DNA of 63,572 nucleotides from Rubrivivax gelatinosus (GTDB lineage Bacteria; Pseudomonadota; Gammaproteobacteria; Burkholderiales; Burkholderiaceae_C), in contig NZ_NRRU01000015.1 in assembly GCF_016583785.1 (NCBI RefSeq), positions 1 to 63,572 of the forward strand, written 5' to 3'. The translations under genes and the position numbers were made by a program. Positions 27,594-35,291 of this stretch are shown one piece after another (positions within the stretch are counted from its first letter, which is position 1; each line of letters opens with the position of its first letter). The notes under the pieces are model-generated. The model was not told the origin of the DNA, did not search any database, and worked only from the letters and a program-made list of their open reading frames with translations.

Positions 27594-27673
27594 GGCGGTG
27601 TCGTAGAAACCGAGGATCCCCGAATTCTCGGCCCGCGGTCAGCGAGCATCCGAAGACCACCCAGCCGCCCGCC

Positions 27674-27763
27674 ATCAAGCTTCCCGCCATGGACCGGCTC
27701 CGCCGGTCCATCGGCGGACGGCCCCCCTGGGGGGTAGCGAGCGATAGCGAGCTTGGGGGCTCA
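27674..27763. repeat. Intercistronic palindromic repeat, copy A (livF / small gene)
   Basis: It contains ATCAAGCTTCCCGCC, then a GGACCGGC/GCCGGTCC hairpin. The core follows: GGACGGCCCCCCTGGGGGG, TAGCGAGCGATAGCGAGC and TTGGGGGCT. It abuts the livF stop. The minus-strand transcript can fold into at least two stems. Copies B, C and D occur in the same operon. Confidence 0.8.
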
Positions 27764-28567
27764 ACTTAACCACCGCTTGCGCCGCTTGTAGCTCTTGGCA
27801 TCGCGGAAGCTCTTGCGGTCGCCGCCGCCCATGCCGAGGTAGAACTCCTTGACGTCCTCGTTCTCGCGCAAGGCCTCGGCGGCGCCGTCCATCACGACGC
27901 GGCCGTTCTCCAGGATGTAGCCGTAGTCGGCGTACTTCAGCGCGATGCTGGTGTTCTGTTCGGCGAGCAGGAAGGTCACGCCTTCGCGTGTGTTCAGGTC
28001 CTTCACGATCTCGAACACCTCCTCGACGATCTGCGGCGCCAGGCCCATCGACGGTTCGTCGAGCAGCACCATCTTCGGGTTCGCCATCAGCGCGCGGCCG
28101 ATGGCGCACATCTGCTGCTCGCCGCCCGAGGTATAGGCGGCCTGGCTGCCGCGGCGCGTCTTCAGCCGCGGGAAGTAGGTGTAGACCTTGTCCAGCGTCT
28201 GCGCGACCGCGGCGCGCCCGTCGCGGCGCGTGTAGGCGCCGGTCATCAGGTTCTCCTCGATCGTCAGGTGGGCGAAGCAGTGCCGGCCCTCCATCACCTG
28301 GACGACGCCGCGTTCGACCATCTGCGAGGTCGACAGCCGCTCGATGCGTTCGCCGCGCAGCTCGATCGCGCCCTTGGTCACCTCGCCGCGCTCGCCCGCC
28401 AGCAGGTTGCTCACCGCGCGCAGCGTCGTCGTCTTGCCCGCCCCGTTGCCCCCCAGCAGCGCCACCACGCCGCCCTCGGGCACCTGCAGCGAGACGCCCT
28501 TCAACACCAGGATCACGTGGTTGTAGATGACCTCGATGCCGTTGACGTTCAGCAGCACATTGCTCAT
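27761..28567 (-). CDS. livF: LivF-type ABC transporter ATPase
   Basis: The 268-residue ATPase has Walker A GGNGAGKTT near 39-47, the signature SGGEQQM near 148-154 and Walker B MVLLDEPSMGL near 170-180. In the hydrophobic amino acid uptake (HAAT) family, LivF pairs with LivG to drive LivH/LivM. It is the fifth transporter gene of the operon and is flanked on both sides by related palindromic repeats (A and B). Confidence 0.94.
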   Translation of the reverse strand: MSNVLLNVNGIEVIYNHVILVLKGVSLQVPEGGVVALLGGNGAGKTTTLRAVSNLLAGERGEVTKGAIELRGERIERLSTSQMVERGVVQVMEGRHCFAHLTIEENLMTGAYTRRDGRAAVAQTLDKVYTYFPRLKTRRGSQAAYTSGGEQQMCAIGRALMANPKMVLLDEPSMGLAPQIVEEVFEIVKDLNTREGVTFLLAEQNTSIALKYADYGYILENGRVVMDGAAEALRENEDVKEFYLGMGGGDRKSFRDAKSYKRRKRWLS

Positions 28568-28611
28568 CGCCGTCCTCCGAAAACTAGGGGCCGCGCGCAG
28601 CGCGCCCCGCT

Positions 28612-28694
28612 CTTCAAGCGACCGCGGCGGAACCGGCTCTGCCGGGCCGCTCGCGGTGCCCCCTGGGGGGAGCGGCGAAGCCGCTACGGGGGGG
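28612..28694. repeat. Intercistronic palindromic repeat, copy B (binding protein / livF)
   Basis: The most diverged copy: CTTCAAGCGACCGCGGCGG, an AACCGGCTCTGCCGGGCC hairpin, then TGCCCCCTGGGGGGAGCGG and CGAAGCCGCTACGGGGGGG. It fills the gap between livF and the binding-protein gene and overlaps the latter's stop region. Confidence 0.72.
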
Positions 28695-30005
28695 TCAAGA
28701 CTGACAATCGGCAGGCAAGCGCCGCGTCAGCTTCTTCTCGCCCGCATAACGCTCGGCCGCCGCCTTCACCAGTGGTTTGAGGATCTGCTCGTCGGCCTGG
28801 TACCAGTCGGAGCTGAAGCTCCACTTGGCGCCGTCCCAGGTGTGCACACGCGCCCAAGTCGAGCCCTGGTGGTCCTGGCAGGAGGTGCTGATCGGGCGGA
28901 TCACGCCGGCCAGGCCCAACTGCTCGAGCTTCTTGTCGTCCAGCGCCAGGTTCTCCAGGCCCCAGCGCACCTGCTCGCCGCTCATCACCTTGCCTTTGCC
29001 GAAACGCTCCTGCGCCCGGCGCACGGCCTCGACGCCCAGCGCCTGGATGATGACGCCGCGGGTGTAGAGCACCGAGCCGACCTCGTCCTTGGGGCCCGTG
29101 CCCTGGCCCTTGTCGTGCACGTGCTTCAGGATGTCCTGGATGACCCTGGGTGTCGTGCCCGAGGTGTTCAGTGCCAGCGCGTTGTAGCCCTTGGCGCCCA
29201 TGCCGACGTCCTTGACGTCGGGCTCGGCACCGGCCCACCAGACGCCGTACATCTTCTCGCGCGGGTAGCCGGTGGCCTGGGCCTCCTTCAGCGCGGTCGA
29301 GTTCATCACGCCCCAGCCCCACAACAGCACGTAGTCGGGGCGCTGCTGGCGCACCTGCAGCCAGGCCGACTTCTGCTCGACACCCGGCGCCGTCACCGGG
29401 ATCTTGCTCAGCTCGAAGCCGTGCATCTTGCTGCGCTCTTCCAGCAGCGGGATCGGCTCCTTGCCGAAGGGGCTGTCGTGGTAGACGAGCGCGATCTTCT
29501 TGCCCTTGAGCTTGTCCAGCCCGCCTTCCTTCCTGCCCAGGTGCTGGATCAGGATGTCGGCCGCGGTCCAGTAGCTGCCCATCAGCGGGAAGTTCCACTT
29601 GAAGACGCCGCCGTCGGCCGAGGCCGCCAGGCCGTAGCCCAGCGTCATCAGCGGCACCTTGTCCGCCGGCGCCTTGTCGGTCAGCGCGAAGGTGATGCCG
29701 GTGGCCTGCGGGTCGAAGAGCGTCGCGCCCTTGCCCTTCAGGCGCTCGTAGCACTCGACGCCCTTGTCGGTGGCGTAGCTCGTCTCGCATTCCTCGAAGG
29801 TCAGCTTGACGCCGTTCACGCCGCCGTCGCGTGCGTTGATCATCTTCAGGTAGTCCTGCTTGCCGTTCGCCCACGGCGTGCCGTTGGGCGCGTACGGGCC
29901 GGTGCGGTAGACCAGCAGCGGGAAGAACTGCTCCTTGGCCTGGGCGAAGGCGCCCGTGGCGGCGACCAGCGCCGCGGCGGCCAGGGTGTACGGAACGAGC
30001 TTCAT
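28695..30005 (-). CDS. HAAT-family ABC substrate-binding protein
   Basis: The 436-residue periplasmic binding protein has a Sec signal (MKLVPYTLAAAALVAATGAFAQ). It has a type I periplasmic-binding fold of the LivK kind. Motifs include FPLLVYRTGPYAPNGTPWAN, FEECETSYATDKGVECYERL and WLQVRQQRPDYVLLWGWGVM, with a late cysteine in STSCQDHQGS. It is longer than LivK (about 370) and rich in Trp and Tyr, hinting at a ligand other than leucine. The neighbouring CoA ligases suggest an aromatic or aliphatic carboxylic acid; this is inference. Confidence 0.9.
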   Translation of the reverse strand: MKLVPYTLAAAALVAATGAFAQAKEQFFPLLVYRTGPYAPNGTPWANGKQDYLKMINARDGGVNGVKLTFEECETSYATDKGVECYERLKGKGATLFDPQATGITFALTDKAPADKVPLMTLGYGLAASADGGVFKWNFPLMGSYWTAADILIQHLGRKEGGLDKLKGKKIALVYHDSPFGKEPIPLLEERSKMHGFELSKIPVTAPGVEQKSAWLQVRQQRPDYVLLWGWGVMNSTALKEAQATGYPREKMYGVWWAGAEPDVKDVGMGAKGYNALALNTSGTTPRVIQDILKHVHDKGQGTGPKDEVGSVLYTRGVIIQALGVEAVRRAQERFGKGKVMSGEQVRWGLENLALDDKKLEQLGLAGVIRPISTSCQDHQGSTWARVHTWDGAKWSFSSDWYQADEQILKPLVKAAAERYAGEKKLTRRLPADCQS

Positions 30006-30051
30006 CTTTGTTTGTCTCCGTTTGTTGTCGACCGAAATGGCGGTGGTACCG

Positions 30052-30223
30052 CGATCAAGCAGAAGCCATGGCCCGGCTTTGCCGGGTCATCGGCGAACGG
30101 CCTTGCAGGCCGCATCGGGCCAGTGGCCCGATCCCTCGGCAGGCGCAGTCGGTCCACTGGACCGACTGCGTCCGGCCTCGGCCCCCTCGGGGGGTAGCGA
30201 GCGAATGCGAGCTCGGGGGCCCA
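30052..30223. repeat. Intercistronic palindromic repeat, copy C (livM / binding protein)
   Basis: The longest copy, about 170 bp. The core GGCCCCCTCGGGGGGTAGCG, AGCGAATGCGAGC and TCGGGGGCCC is preceded by several nested inverted repeats: GGCCCGGC/GCCGGGTC, ATCGGGCC/GGCCCGAT and CAGTCGGTCC/GGACCGACTG. It fills nearly the whole livM-binding protein gap. Confidence 0.8.
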
Positions 30224-30225
30224 CA

Positions 30226-31290
30226 TCAATGCGGAAATGGCCAGAGACGCAGCTTCTCTTTGGCCGTGGACCAAAGCCGCGCGATCCCATGCGGCTCGAC
30301 GATCAGGAAGAAGACGATCAGCGCACCGAAGATCATGTAGGTCAGGTGCGCCGCGAGTGCGGTGTCGATGGGGATGCCGAACCAGTACGGCAGGCTGTCC
30401 AGCACGATCGGCAGCACGACGATGAAGGCGGCGCCGAAGAAGCTGCCCATGATCGAGCCCAGCCCGCCGATGATCACCATGAACAGCAGGTCGAAGGAGC
30501 GGTTGACGCCGAAGGCCGCCGGCTCCCACGAGCCCAGGTGCACGAAGCCCCACAGCGCGCCGGCGACGCCGACGATGAAGGAGCTGACCGCGAACGCGCT
30601 CAGCTTGGCGTAGACCGGGCGGATGCCGATCACGGCGGCGGCGACGTCCATGTCGCGGATCGCCATCCACTCGCGGCCGATGTGGCCTCGCACCAGGTTC
30701 TTGGCCAGCGTCGCGAACACGAGCACGAAGGCCAGGCAGAACAGGTACTTCTGCACCGGCGAGTCCAGCGGCACGCCCAGCACCTGCAGCCCGGCGACGC
30801 TGACCGAACCCGATGACGAGCCGTTCGTCACGAACTTCAGCCGCAGCGCCGCCCAGTCGACGAAGAACTGCGCCGCCAGTGTCGCCACCGCCAGGTACAG
30901 GCCCTTGATGCGCAGCGAGGGCAGGCCGAAAAGCACGCCGACCGCGGTCGAGGCCAGCCCGCCCAGCAGGATGGACGCGATCACCGGCATGCCGTCGATA
31001 CGCGCCTGGAAGTTGTAGGCCGCATACGCGCCCACCGCCATGAAGGCCCCGGTGCCCAGCGAGATCTGGCCGCAGTAGCCGACGAGGATGTTCAGGCCCA
31101 GCGCCGCCAGCGACAGGATCAGGAAGGGGATCAGGATCGCGCGGAACAGGTATTCGGGTGCCACCAGCGGCACGGCGACGATGGCCAGCGCCAGCAGCAG
31201 CGCGATCGCGACCCGGTCCTGGCGGATCGGGAAGACCTGCTGGTCGGCGCGGTAGCTCGTCTTGAACTGGCCGTTTTCCCTGTAGAGCAT
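30226..31290 (-). CDS. livM: LivM-type ABC permease
   Basis: The 354-residue permease has about ten hydrophobic segments and the family stretch LNILVGYCGQISLGTGAFMAVGAY split across helices. Cytoplasmic coupling loops around GREWMAIRDMDVAAAVIGI are characteristic of LivM. It pairs with LivH to form the membrane channel. A strong ribosome site (GAGGAGG) lies 9 bp after the livH stop. Confidence 0.94.
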   Translation of the reverse strand: MLYRENGQFKTSYRADQQVFPIRQDRVAIALLLALAIVAVPLVAPEYLFRAILIPFLILSLAALGLNILVGYCGQISLGTGAFMAVGAYAAYNFQARIDGMPVIASILLGGLASTAVGVLFGLPSLRIKGLYLAVATLAAQFFVDWAALRLKFVTNGSSSGSVSVAGLQVLGVPLDSPVQKYLFCLAFVLVFATLAKNLVRGHIGREWMAIRDMDVAAAVIGIRPVYAKLSAFAVSSFIVGVAGALWGFVHLGSWEPAAFGVNRSFDLLFMVIIGGLGSIMGSFFGAAFIVVLPIVLDSLPYWFGIPIDTALAAHLTYMIFGALIVFFLIVEPHGIARLWSTAKEKLRLWPFPH

Positions 31291-31299
31291 GCGGCCTCC

Positions 31300-32229
31300 T
31301 CAGACCCGGTCGATGATCTTTTCCCCGAACAGCCCCTGCGGCCGCACGAAGAGGAAGACCAGCGCCAGCACGTAGGCGAACCAGATCTCGATGCCGCCGC
31401 CGAACATCGGCCCGATGTAGACCTCGGAGAGCTTCTCGCCGACGCCGATCACGAGGCCGCCGACGATGGCGCCGGGCACCGAGGTCAGGCCGCCGAGGAT
31501 GACCACCGGCAGCGCCTTCAGCGCCACCAGCGACAGCGAGAACTGCACGCCCAGCTTGCTGCCCCAGATGATCCCGGCGACCAGCGCGACGAAGCCGGCG
31601 ACGCTCCAGACGATGACCCAGATGCGGTTCAGCGGGATGCCGATCGACTGCGCCGCCTGGTGGTCGTCGGCCACGGCGCGCAGCGCGCGGCCGGTGGCGG
31701 TTTTCTGGAAGAACAGGCTCAGAGCCGCCACCAGCGCGGCGGCGATCAGCGCCGCGTACAGGTCTTCCTTGTTGACGAGGATGCCGCCTTCGAAGCTGTC
31801 CTGCAGCATGAACACCGGGTCCTTGGGCAGGCCGACGTCGATGGGGTAGATGTCGTTGCCGAAGATCGTCTGCCCCAGGCCTTCGAGGAAGTAGGCGATG
31901 CCCAGCGTCGCCATCAGGAGCGTCACGCCTTCCTGGTTGACGAGTTTGCCCAGCACCCAGCGTTCGATGCACCAGGCGACGACGATCATCACCGCCATCG
32001 CCGCGACGATGGCCAGCAGGTTGGCGAGCAGCTGGCTCTCGAAGCCGAACCAGGCCGGGAACCAGGCCGAGAAACGCGCCATCGCCAGCGCCGCGAACAG
32101 CACCATCGCGCCCTGGGCGAAGTTGAAGACGCCGCTGGCCTTGAAGATCAGCACGAAGCCGAGCGCGACCAGCGCGTACAGCATGCCGGTCATCAGGCCG
32201 CCGATCAGGGTTTCGAGGAAGAAGGCCAT
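31300..32229 (-). CDS. livH: LivH-type ABC permease
   Basis: The 309-residue permease has eight or so membrane helices. Family features are GLMTGMLYALVALGFVLIFK at the N-terminus, VNQEGVTLLMATLGIAYFLEG and the coupling helix region RAVADDHQAAQSIGIPLNRI. It forms the pore with LivM. A 165-bp gap with repeat copy D separates it from livG. Confidence 0.94.
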   Translation of the reverse strand: MAFFLETLIGGLMTGMLYALVALGFVLIFKASGVFNFAQGAMVLFAALAMARFSAWFPAWFGFESQLLANLLAIVAAMAVMIVVAWCIERWVLGKLVNQEGVTLLMATLGIAYFLEGLGQTIFGNDIYPIDVGLPKDPVFMLQDSFEGGILVNKEDLYAALIAAALVAALSLFFQKTATGRALRAVADDHQAAQSIGIPLNRIWVIVWSVAGFVALVAGIIWGSKLGVQFSLSLVALKALPVVILGGLTSVPGAIVGGLVIGVGEKLSEVYIGPMFGGGIEIWFAYVLALVFLFVRPQGLFGEKIIDRV

Positions 32230-32298
32230 GCGATGCCGCTTTCGTTTCAGTTGTCCATGGCGCTGGCTACCACCCGCGGATCACGAAGACGCGAGGCC

Positions 32299-32390
32299 CG
32301 ATCAAGCTTCCCGCCGCGGAACCGGCTCTGCCGGGCCGCTGGCGGACGGCCCCCTTGGGGGGTACCGAGCGAATGCGAGGTCGGGGGCTC
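32299..32390. repeat. Intercistronic palindromic repeat, copy D (livG / livH)
   Basis: It starts with ATCAAGCTTCCCGCC, shared exactly with copy A. The AACCGGCTCTGCCGGGCC hairpin is shared with copy B. It ends in the GCGGACGGCCCCCTTGGGG and AGCGAATGCGAG core with a terminal GGGGGCTC. Confidence 0.8.
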
Positions 32391-32394
32391 CATG

Positions 32395-33231
32395 TCAATG
32401 AGAGGTACCGAGATACGCCGCGATGACGTCGGGATTGCTGCGCACCTCCTCGGGTGTGCCGTCGCCGATCTTCTTGCCGTAGTCGAGCACGACGACGCGG
32501 TCGCTGATGTCCATCACCACGCCCATGTCGTGCTCGATCAGCACGATGGTCGTGCCGTACTCCTCGTTGACGTCGAGGATGAAGCGGCTCATGTCCTGCT
32601 TCTCCTCGACGTTCATGCCGGCCATCGGCTCGTCCAGCAGCAGCACCTGCGGCTCCATCGCCAGCGCGCGGCCGAGGTCGACACGTTTTTGCAGGCCGTA
32701 GGGCAGGCGCCCGACCGGCGTCTTGCGCCAGGCCTGGATCTCGAGGAAGTCGATGATCTTCTCGACCGCCTCGCGGTGCGCCGTCTCCTCGCGTTCGGCC
32801 GCGCCCCAGCGGATGGCCTGCTGGAAGATGTTGGTCTTCATCTTCAGGTTGCGCCCCGACATGATGTTGTCGAGCACGCTCATGCCCTTGAACAGCGCCA
32901 GGTTCTGGAAGGTGCGCGCGATGCCCATCTCGGCCACCTGGCGGCTGTTCATGTGGGCGAAGGTCTTGCCGCGAAAGCTGATCGCGCCTTGCTGCGGCGC
33001 GTAGACGCCGTTGATGCAGTTGAGCATCGAGCTCTTGCCCGCGCCGTTGGGGCCGATGATCGAGCGCACCTCGTGCTCGCGCACGTCGAAGCTGATGTCG
33101 GTCAGCGCCTTGACGCCGCCGAAACGCAGCGAGATGTTGCGCACGTCGAGGATCACCTCGCCGCTGCGGCGGCCGGTGGGCGCCGGGTCGGACACCGACG
33201 CGTCCTGGGGTCGTTCGAGCACTGCTGCCAC
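32395..33231 (-). CDS. livG: LivG-type ABC transporter ATPase
   Basis: The 278-residue ATPase has Walker A IIGPNGAGKSS near 56-66 and Walker B VLLLDEPMAGM near 178-188. The signature region GLQKRVDLGRAL (in place of LSGGQ, as usual for many LivG) precedes Walker B. A long C-terminal LivG-type extension ends in YGKKIGDGTPEEVRSNPDVI. The start is GTG 33231, one base after the ligase stop, so translation is coupled to the CoA ligase. Confidence 0.94.
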   Translation of the reverse strand: MAAVLERPQDASVSDPAPTGRRSGEVILDVRNISLRFGGVKALTDISFDVREHEVRSIIGPNGAGKSSMLNCINGVYAPQQGAISFRGKTFAHMNSRQVAEMGIARTFQNLALFKGMSVLDNIMSGRNLKMKTNIFQQAIRWGAAEREETAHREAVEKIIDFLEIQAWRKTPVGRLPYGLQKRVDLGRALAMEPQVLLLDEPMAGMNVEEKQDMSRFILDVNEEYGTTIVLIEHDMGVVMDISDRVVVLDYGKKIGDGTPEEVRSNPDVIAAYLGTSH

Positions 33232-33232
33232 C

Positions 33233-35179
33233 TCAAGCCGCCTTTCGGGCTGCGGGGAACACCTTGGTGTCGAGGATCGCCAGCGTCGCCGAGACGCTGC
33301 CCGTGCGCCCGTCCTCGAACTTCACCGCGGTCTCGATGTACTGCTCGCTGCGGCCCTCGTACAGCGCGTCGACCAGCACCGCGTACTTCTCGGCGATGGT
33401 GCCGCGCCGCACCTTGCGCGTGCGCGTCAGCTCGCCGTCGTCGGCGTCGAGCTCCTTGTGCAACACCAGGAAGCGGTGGATCTGGCTGCCGGCCAGGCGC
33501 TCGTCGCCGGCGAGGTCGGCGTTGACCTGTTCGACGCACTCGCGCACCAGCTCCAGCACTTGCGGCTTGGCCGCCAGGTCGGTGTAGCCGGCGTAGGGCA
33601 GGTTGTGGCGCTCGGCCCAGTTGCCCACCGCCTCGAAGTCGATGTTGACGAAGGCGCAGACCTTCTCGCGGCCGTCGCCGAAGGCCACCGCCTCCTTGAC
33701 GAAGGGGAAGAACTTCAGCTTGTTCTCGACGTACTTGGGCGCGAACATCGCGCCGTCGTTCGCGCCGCCGGCCAGGCGTCCGACGTCCTTGGCGCGGTCG
33801 ATGATCTTCAGGTGGCCGTGCGCGTCCAGGAAACCGGCGTCGCCGGTGTGGTACCAGCCGTCGGCCGTCAACACCTCGGCGGTGGCTGCCGGGTTCTTGT
33901 AGTACTCCTTCAGCAGCCCGGGGCTCTTCACCAGGATCTCGCCATTGCCGGCGACGCGGATCTCGACGCCTTCGATCGGCACGCCCACCGTGTCGGCGCG
34001 CACCTCGTGATCCGGCTGCAGGCAGACGAAGACCGCGGTCTCGGTCGAGCCGTAGAGCTGCTTCAGGTTGATGCCGATCGAGCGGTAGAAGCTGAAGAGG
34101 TCGGGGCCTATGGCCTCGCCGGCGGTGTAGGCGACACGCACGCGCGAAAAACCCAGCGTGTTGCGCAGCGGGCCGTAGACGAACAGGTTTCCCAGCGCGT
34201 AGGCCAGGCGGTCTCCCAGGCCGACGGCCTCGCCGTCCATCAGCCGCGGGCCGACACGGCGTGCCACCGCCATCGCGCGCCGGACCATCCAGCGTTTGGG
34301 TGCCGAGGCGTCCTCCATGCGGATCGTCACGCTGGTCAGCAGGCCTTCGAAGATGCGCGGCGGCGCGAAGTAGTAGGTCGGGCCGATCTCCTTCAGGTCT
34401 ATCGTCACGGTGGCCTGCGACTCGGGGCAGTTGACGACGTAGCCGCAGGCCAGCCACTGCGCGTAGCTGAAGATGTTCTGGCCTATCCAGGCCGGCGGCA
34501 GGTAGGCCAGCACTTCCTCGTCGGCGCTGAGCCGGTCGAAGTCGCGGCCGGCGGCGGCGCGGTCCAGCAGCGAGAAGTGGGTGTGCACCACGCCCTTCGG
34601 GTTTCCGGTGGTGCCCGAGGTGAAGAACATCGCCGCGACGTCCTCGGGCGCGCCGGCGGCGACCGCGGCCTCGAACCAGCCGGGCTCGGCGGCTTCGTGC
34701 GCGCGGCCGGCTTCGAGCAGCGTGTCCAGCGACTCCAGCCCGCTCTCGGCGTACTTGCGCAGCCCGCGCGGGTCGTCGTACCAGAGGCGCTGCAGCCGCG
34801 GGCAGCTCTCGCGCAGCTCGAGCAGCTTGTCGACCTGCTCCTGGTCCTCGACGATGGCGCAGCGCACCTCGGCGTTGGTGATCGGGAAGGCGTATTCGGG
34901 CGCGGCCGCGTCCTGGTACAGCGGCACCGGCACCGCGCCGATGGCCTGCAGCGCCAGCATCGAGGCATACAGGCGCGGCCGGTTCTCGCCGACGACGACC
35001 ACGTGTTCGCCGCGCTGCACGCCAGCGCCCAGCAGCCCGCCGGCGATCGCACGCACCAGCGGCAGCAGCTCGCCCCAGGACAGCGTCTGCCAGATGCCGT
35101 AGACCTTCTCGCGCAGCGCCGGGGCCTGCGGGCGCTGCATCGCATGCTGCTGCAACAGGCGCGGAAAAGTCGTCGGCAC
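33233..35179 (-). CDS. Long-chain-type acyl-CoA synthetase (AMP-forming)
   Basis: The 648-residue enzyme has the adenylation motifs FFTSGTTGNPKGVVHTH near 180-196, QLYGSTETAVF and YHTGDAGFLDAHGHLKIIDR, as in bacterial long-chain fatty acid CoA ligases. It activates a carboxylic acid to its CoA thioester; chain type is unknown. I chose GTG 35179, preceded by CCAGGAG. The longer frame upstream runs through the control region and antisense to the regulator gene. It is the first gene of the operon ligase-livG-livH-livM-binding protein-livF-small gene-PaaK-like ligase. Confidence 0.92.
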   Translation of the reverse strand: MPTTFPRLLQQHAMQRPQAPALREKVYGIWQTLSWGELLPLVRAIAGGLLGAGVQRGEHVVVVGENRPRLYASMLALQAIGAVPVPLYQDAAAPEYAFPITNAEVRCAIVEDQEQVDKLLELRESCPRLQRLWYDDPRGLRKYAESGLESLDTLLEAGRAHEAAEPGWFEAAVAAGAPEDVAAMFFTSGTTGNPKGVVHTHFSLLDRAAAGRDFDRLSADEEVLAYLPPAWIGQNIFSYAQWLACGYVVNCPESQATVTIDLKEIGPTYYFAPPRIFEGLLTSVTIRMEDASAPKRWMVRRAMAVARRVGPRLMDGEAVGLGDRLAYALGNLFVYGPLRNTLGFSRVRVAYTAGEAIGPDLFSFYRSIGINLKQLYGSTETAVFVCLQPDHEVRADTVGVPIEGVEIRVAGNGEILVKSPGLLKEYYKNPAATAEVLTADGWYHTGDAGFLDAHGHLKIIDRAKDVGRLAGGANDGAMFAPKYVENKLKFFPFVKEAVAFGDGREKVCAFVNIDFEAVGNWAERHNLPYAGYTDLAAKPQVLELVRECVEQVNADLAGDERLAGSQIHRFLVLHKELDADDGELTRTRKVRRGTIAEKYAVLVDALYEGRSEQYIETAVKFEDGRTGSVSATLAILDTKVFPAARKAA

Positions 35180-35206
35180 GGCGCACTCCTGGCACGGGTT
35201 CAAACC

Positions 35207-35212
35207 ATTGTG
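35207..35212 (-). promoter_or_regulatory. Predicted -10 element of the ligase-liv operon
   Basis: On the minus strand this reads CACAAT (followed by GG), the -10-like hexamer seen before several genes here. The start would be near 35200, giving a 21-nt leader with an AGGAG ribosome site before GTG 35179. No -35 hexamer of quality is present, which is expected where an activator replaces it. Confidence 0.55.
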
Positions 35213-35232
35213 CGAAGTGCTTTGACGTCGAG

Positions 35233-35250
35233 TTGTCGTTCTGACGACAA
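35233..35250. promoter_or_regulatory. Perfect palindrome, likely Crp/Fnr-type operator
   Basis: TTGTCGT-TCTG-ACGACAA is an exact 7-4-7 inverted repeat. Its centre (35241.5) is 41.5 bp upstream of the start predicted for the minus-strand operon and 41 bp before the plus-strand regulator ATG. Spacing and dyad form match Crp/Fnr-family sites, but the half-site differs from both CRP (TGTGA) and FNR (TTGAT). Confidence 0.75.
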
Positions 35251-35291
35251 TCTTCGGGAAGCTCCCACCGGGTCTTTCCCGCAAGGCCGAC

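Noticed and set aside
28612..28694. Intercistronic repeats as plain rho-independent terminators
   Set aside because: The stems are not followed by U-runs on the transcribed strand, and downstream genes of the same pathway follow immediately.
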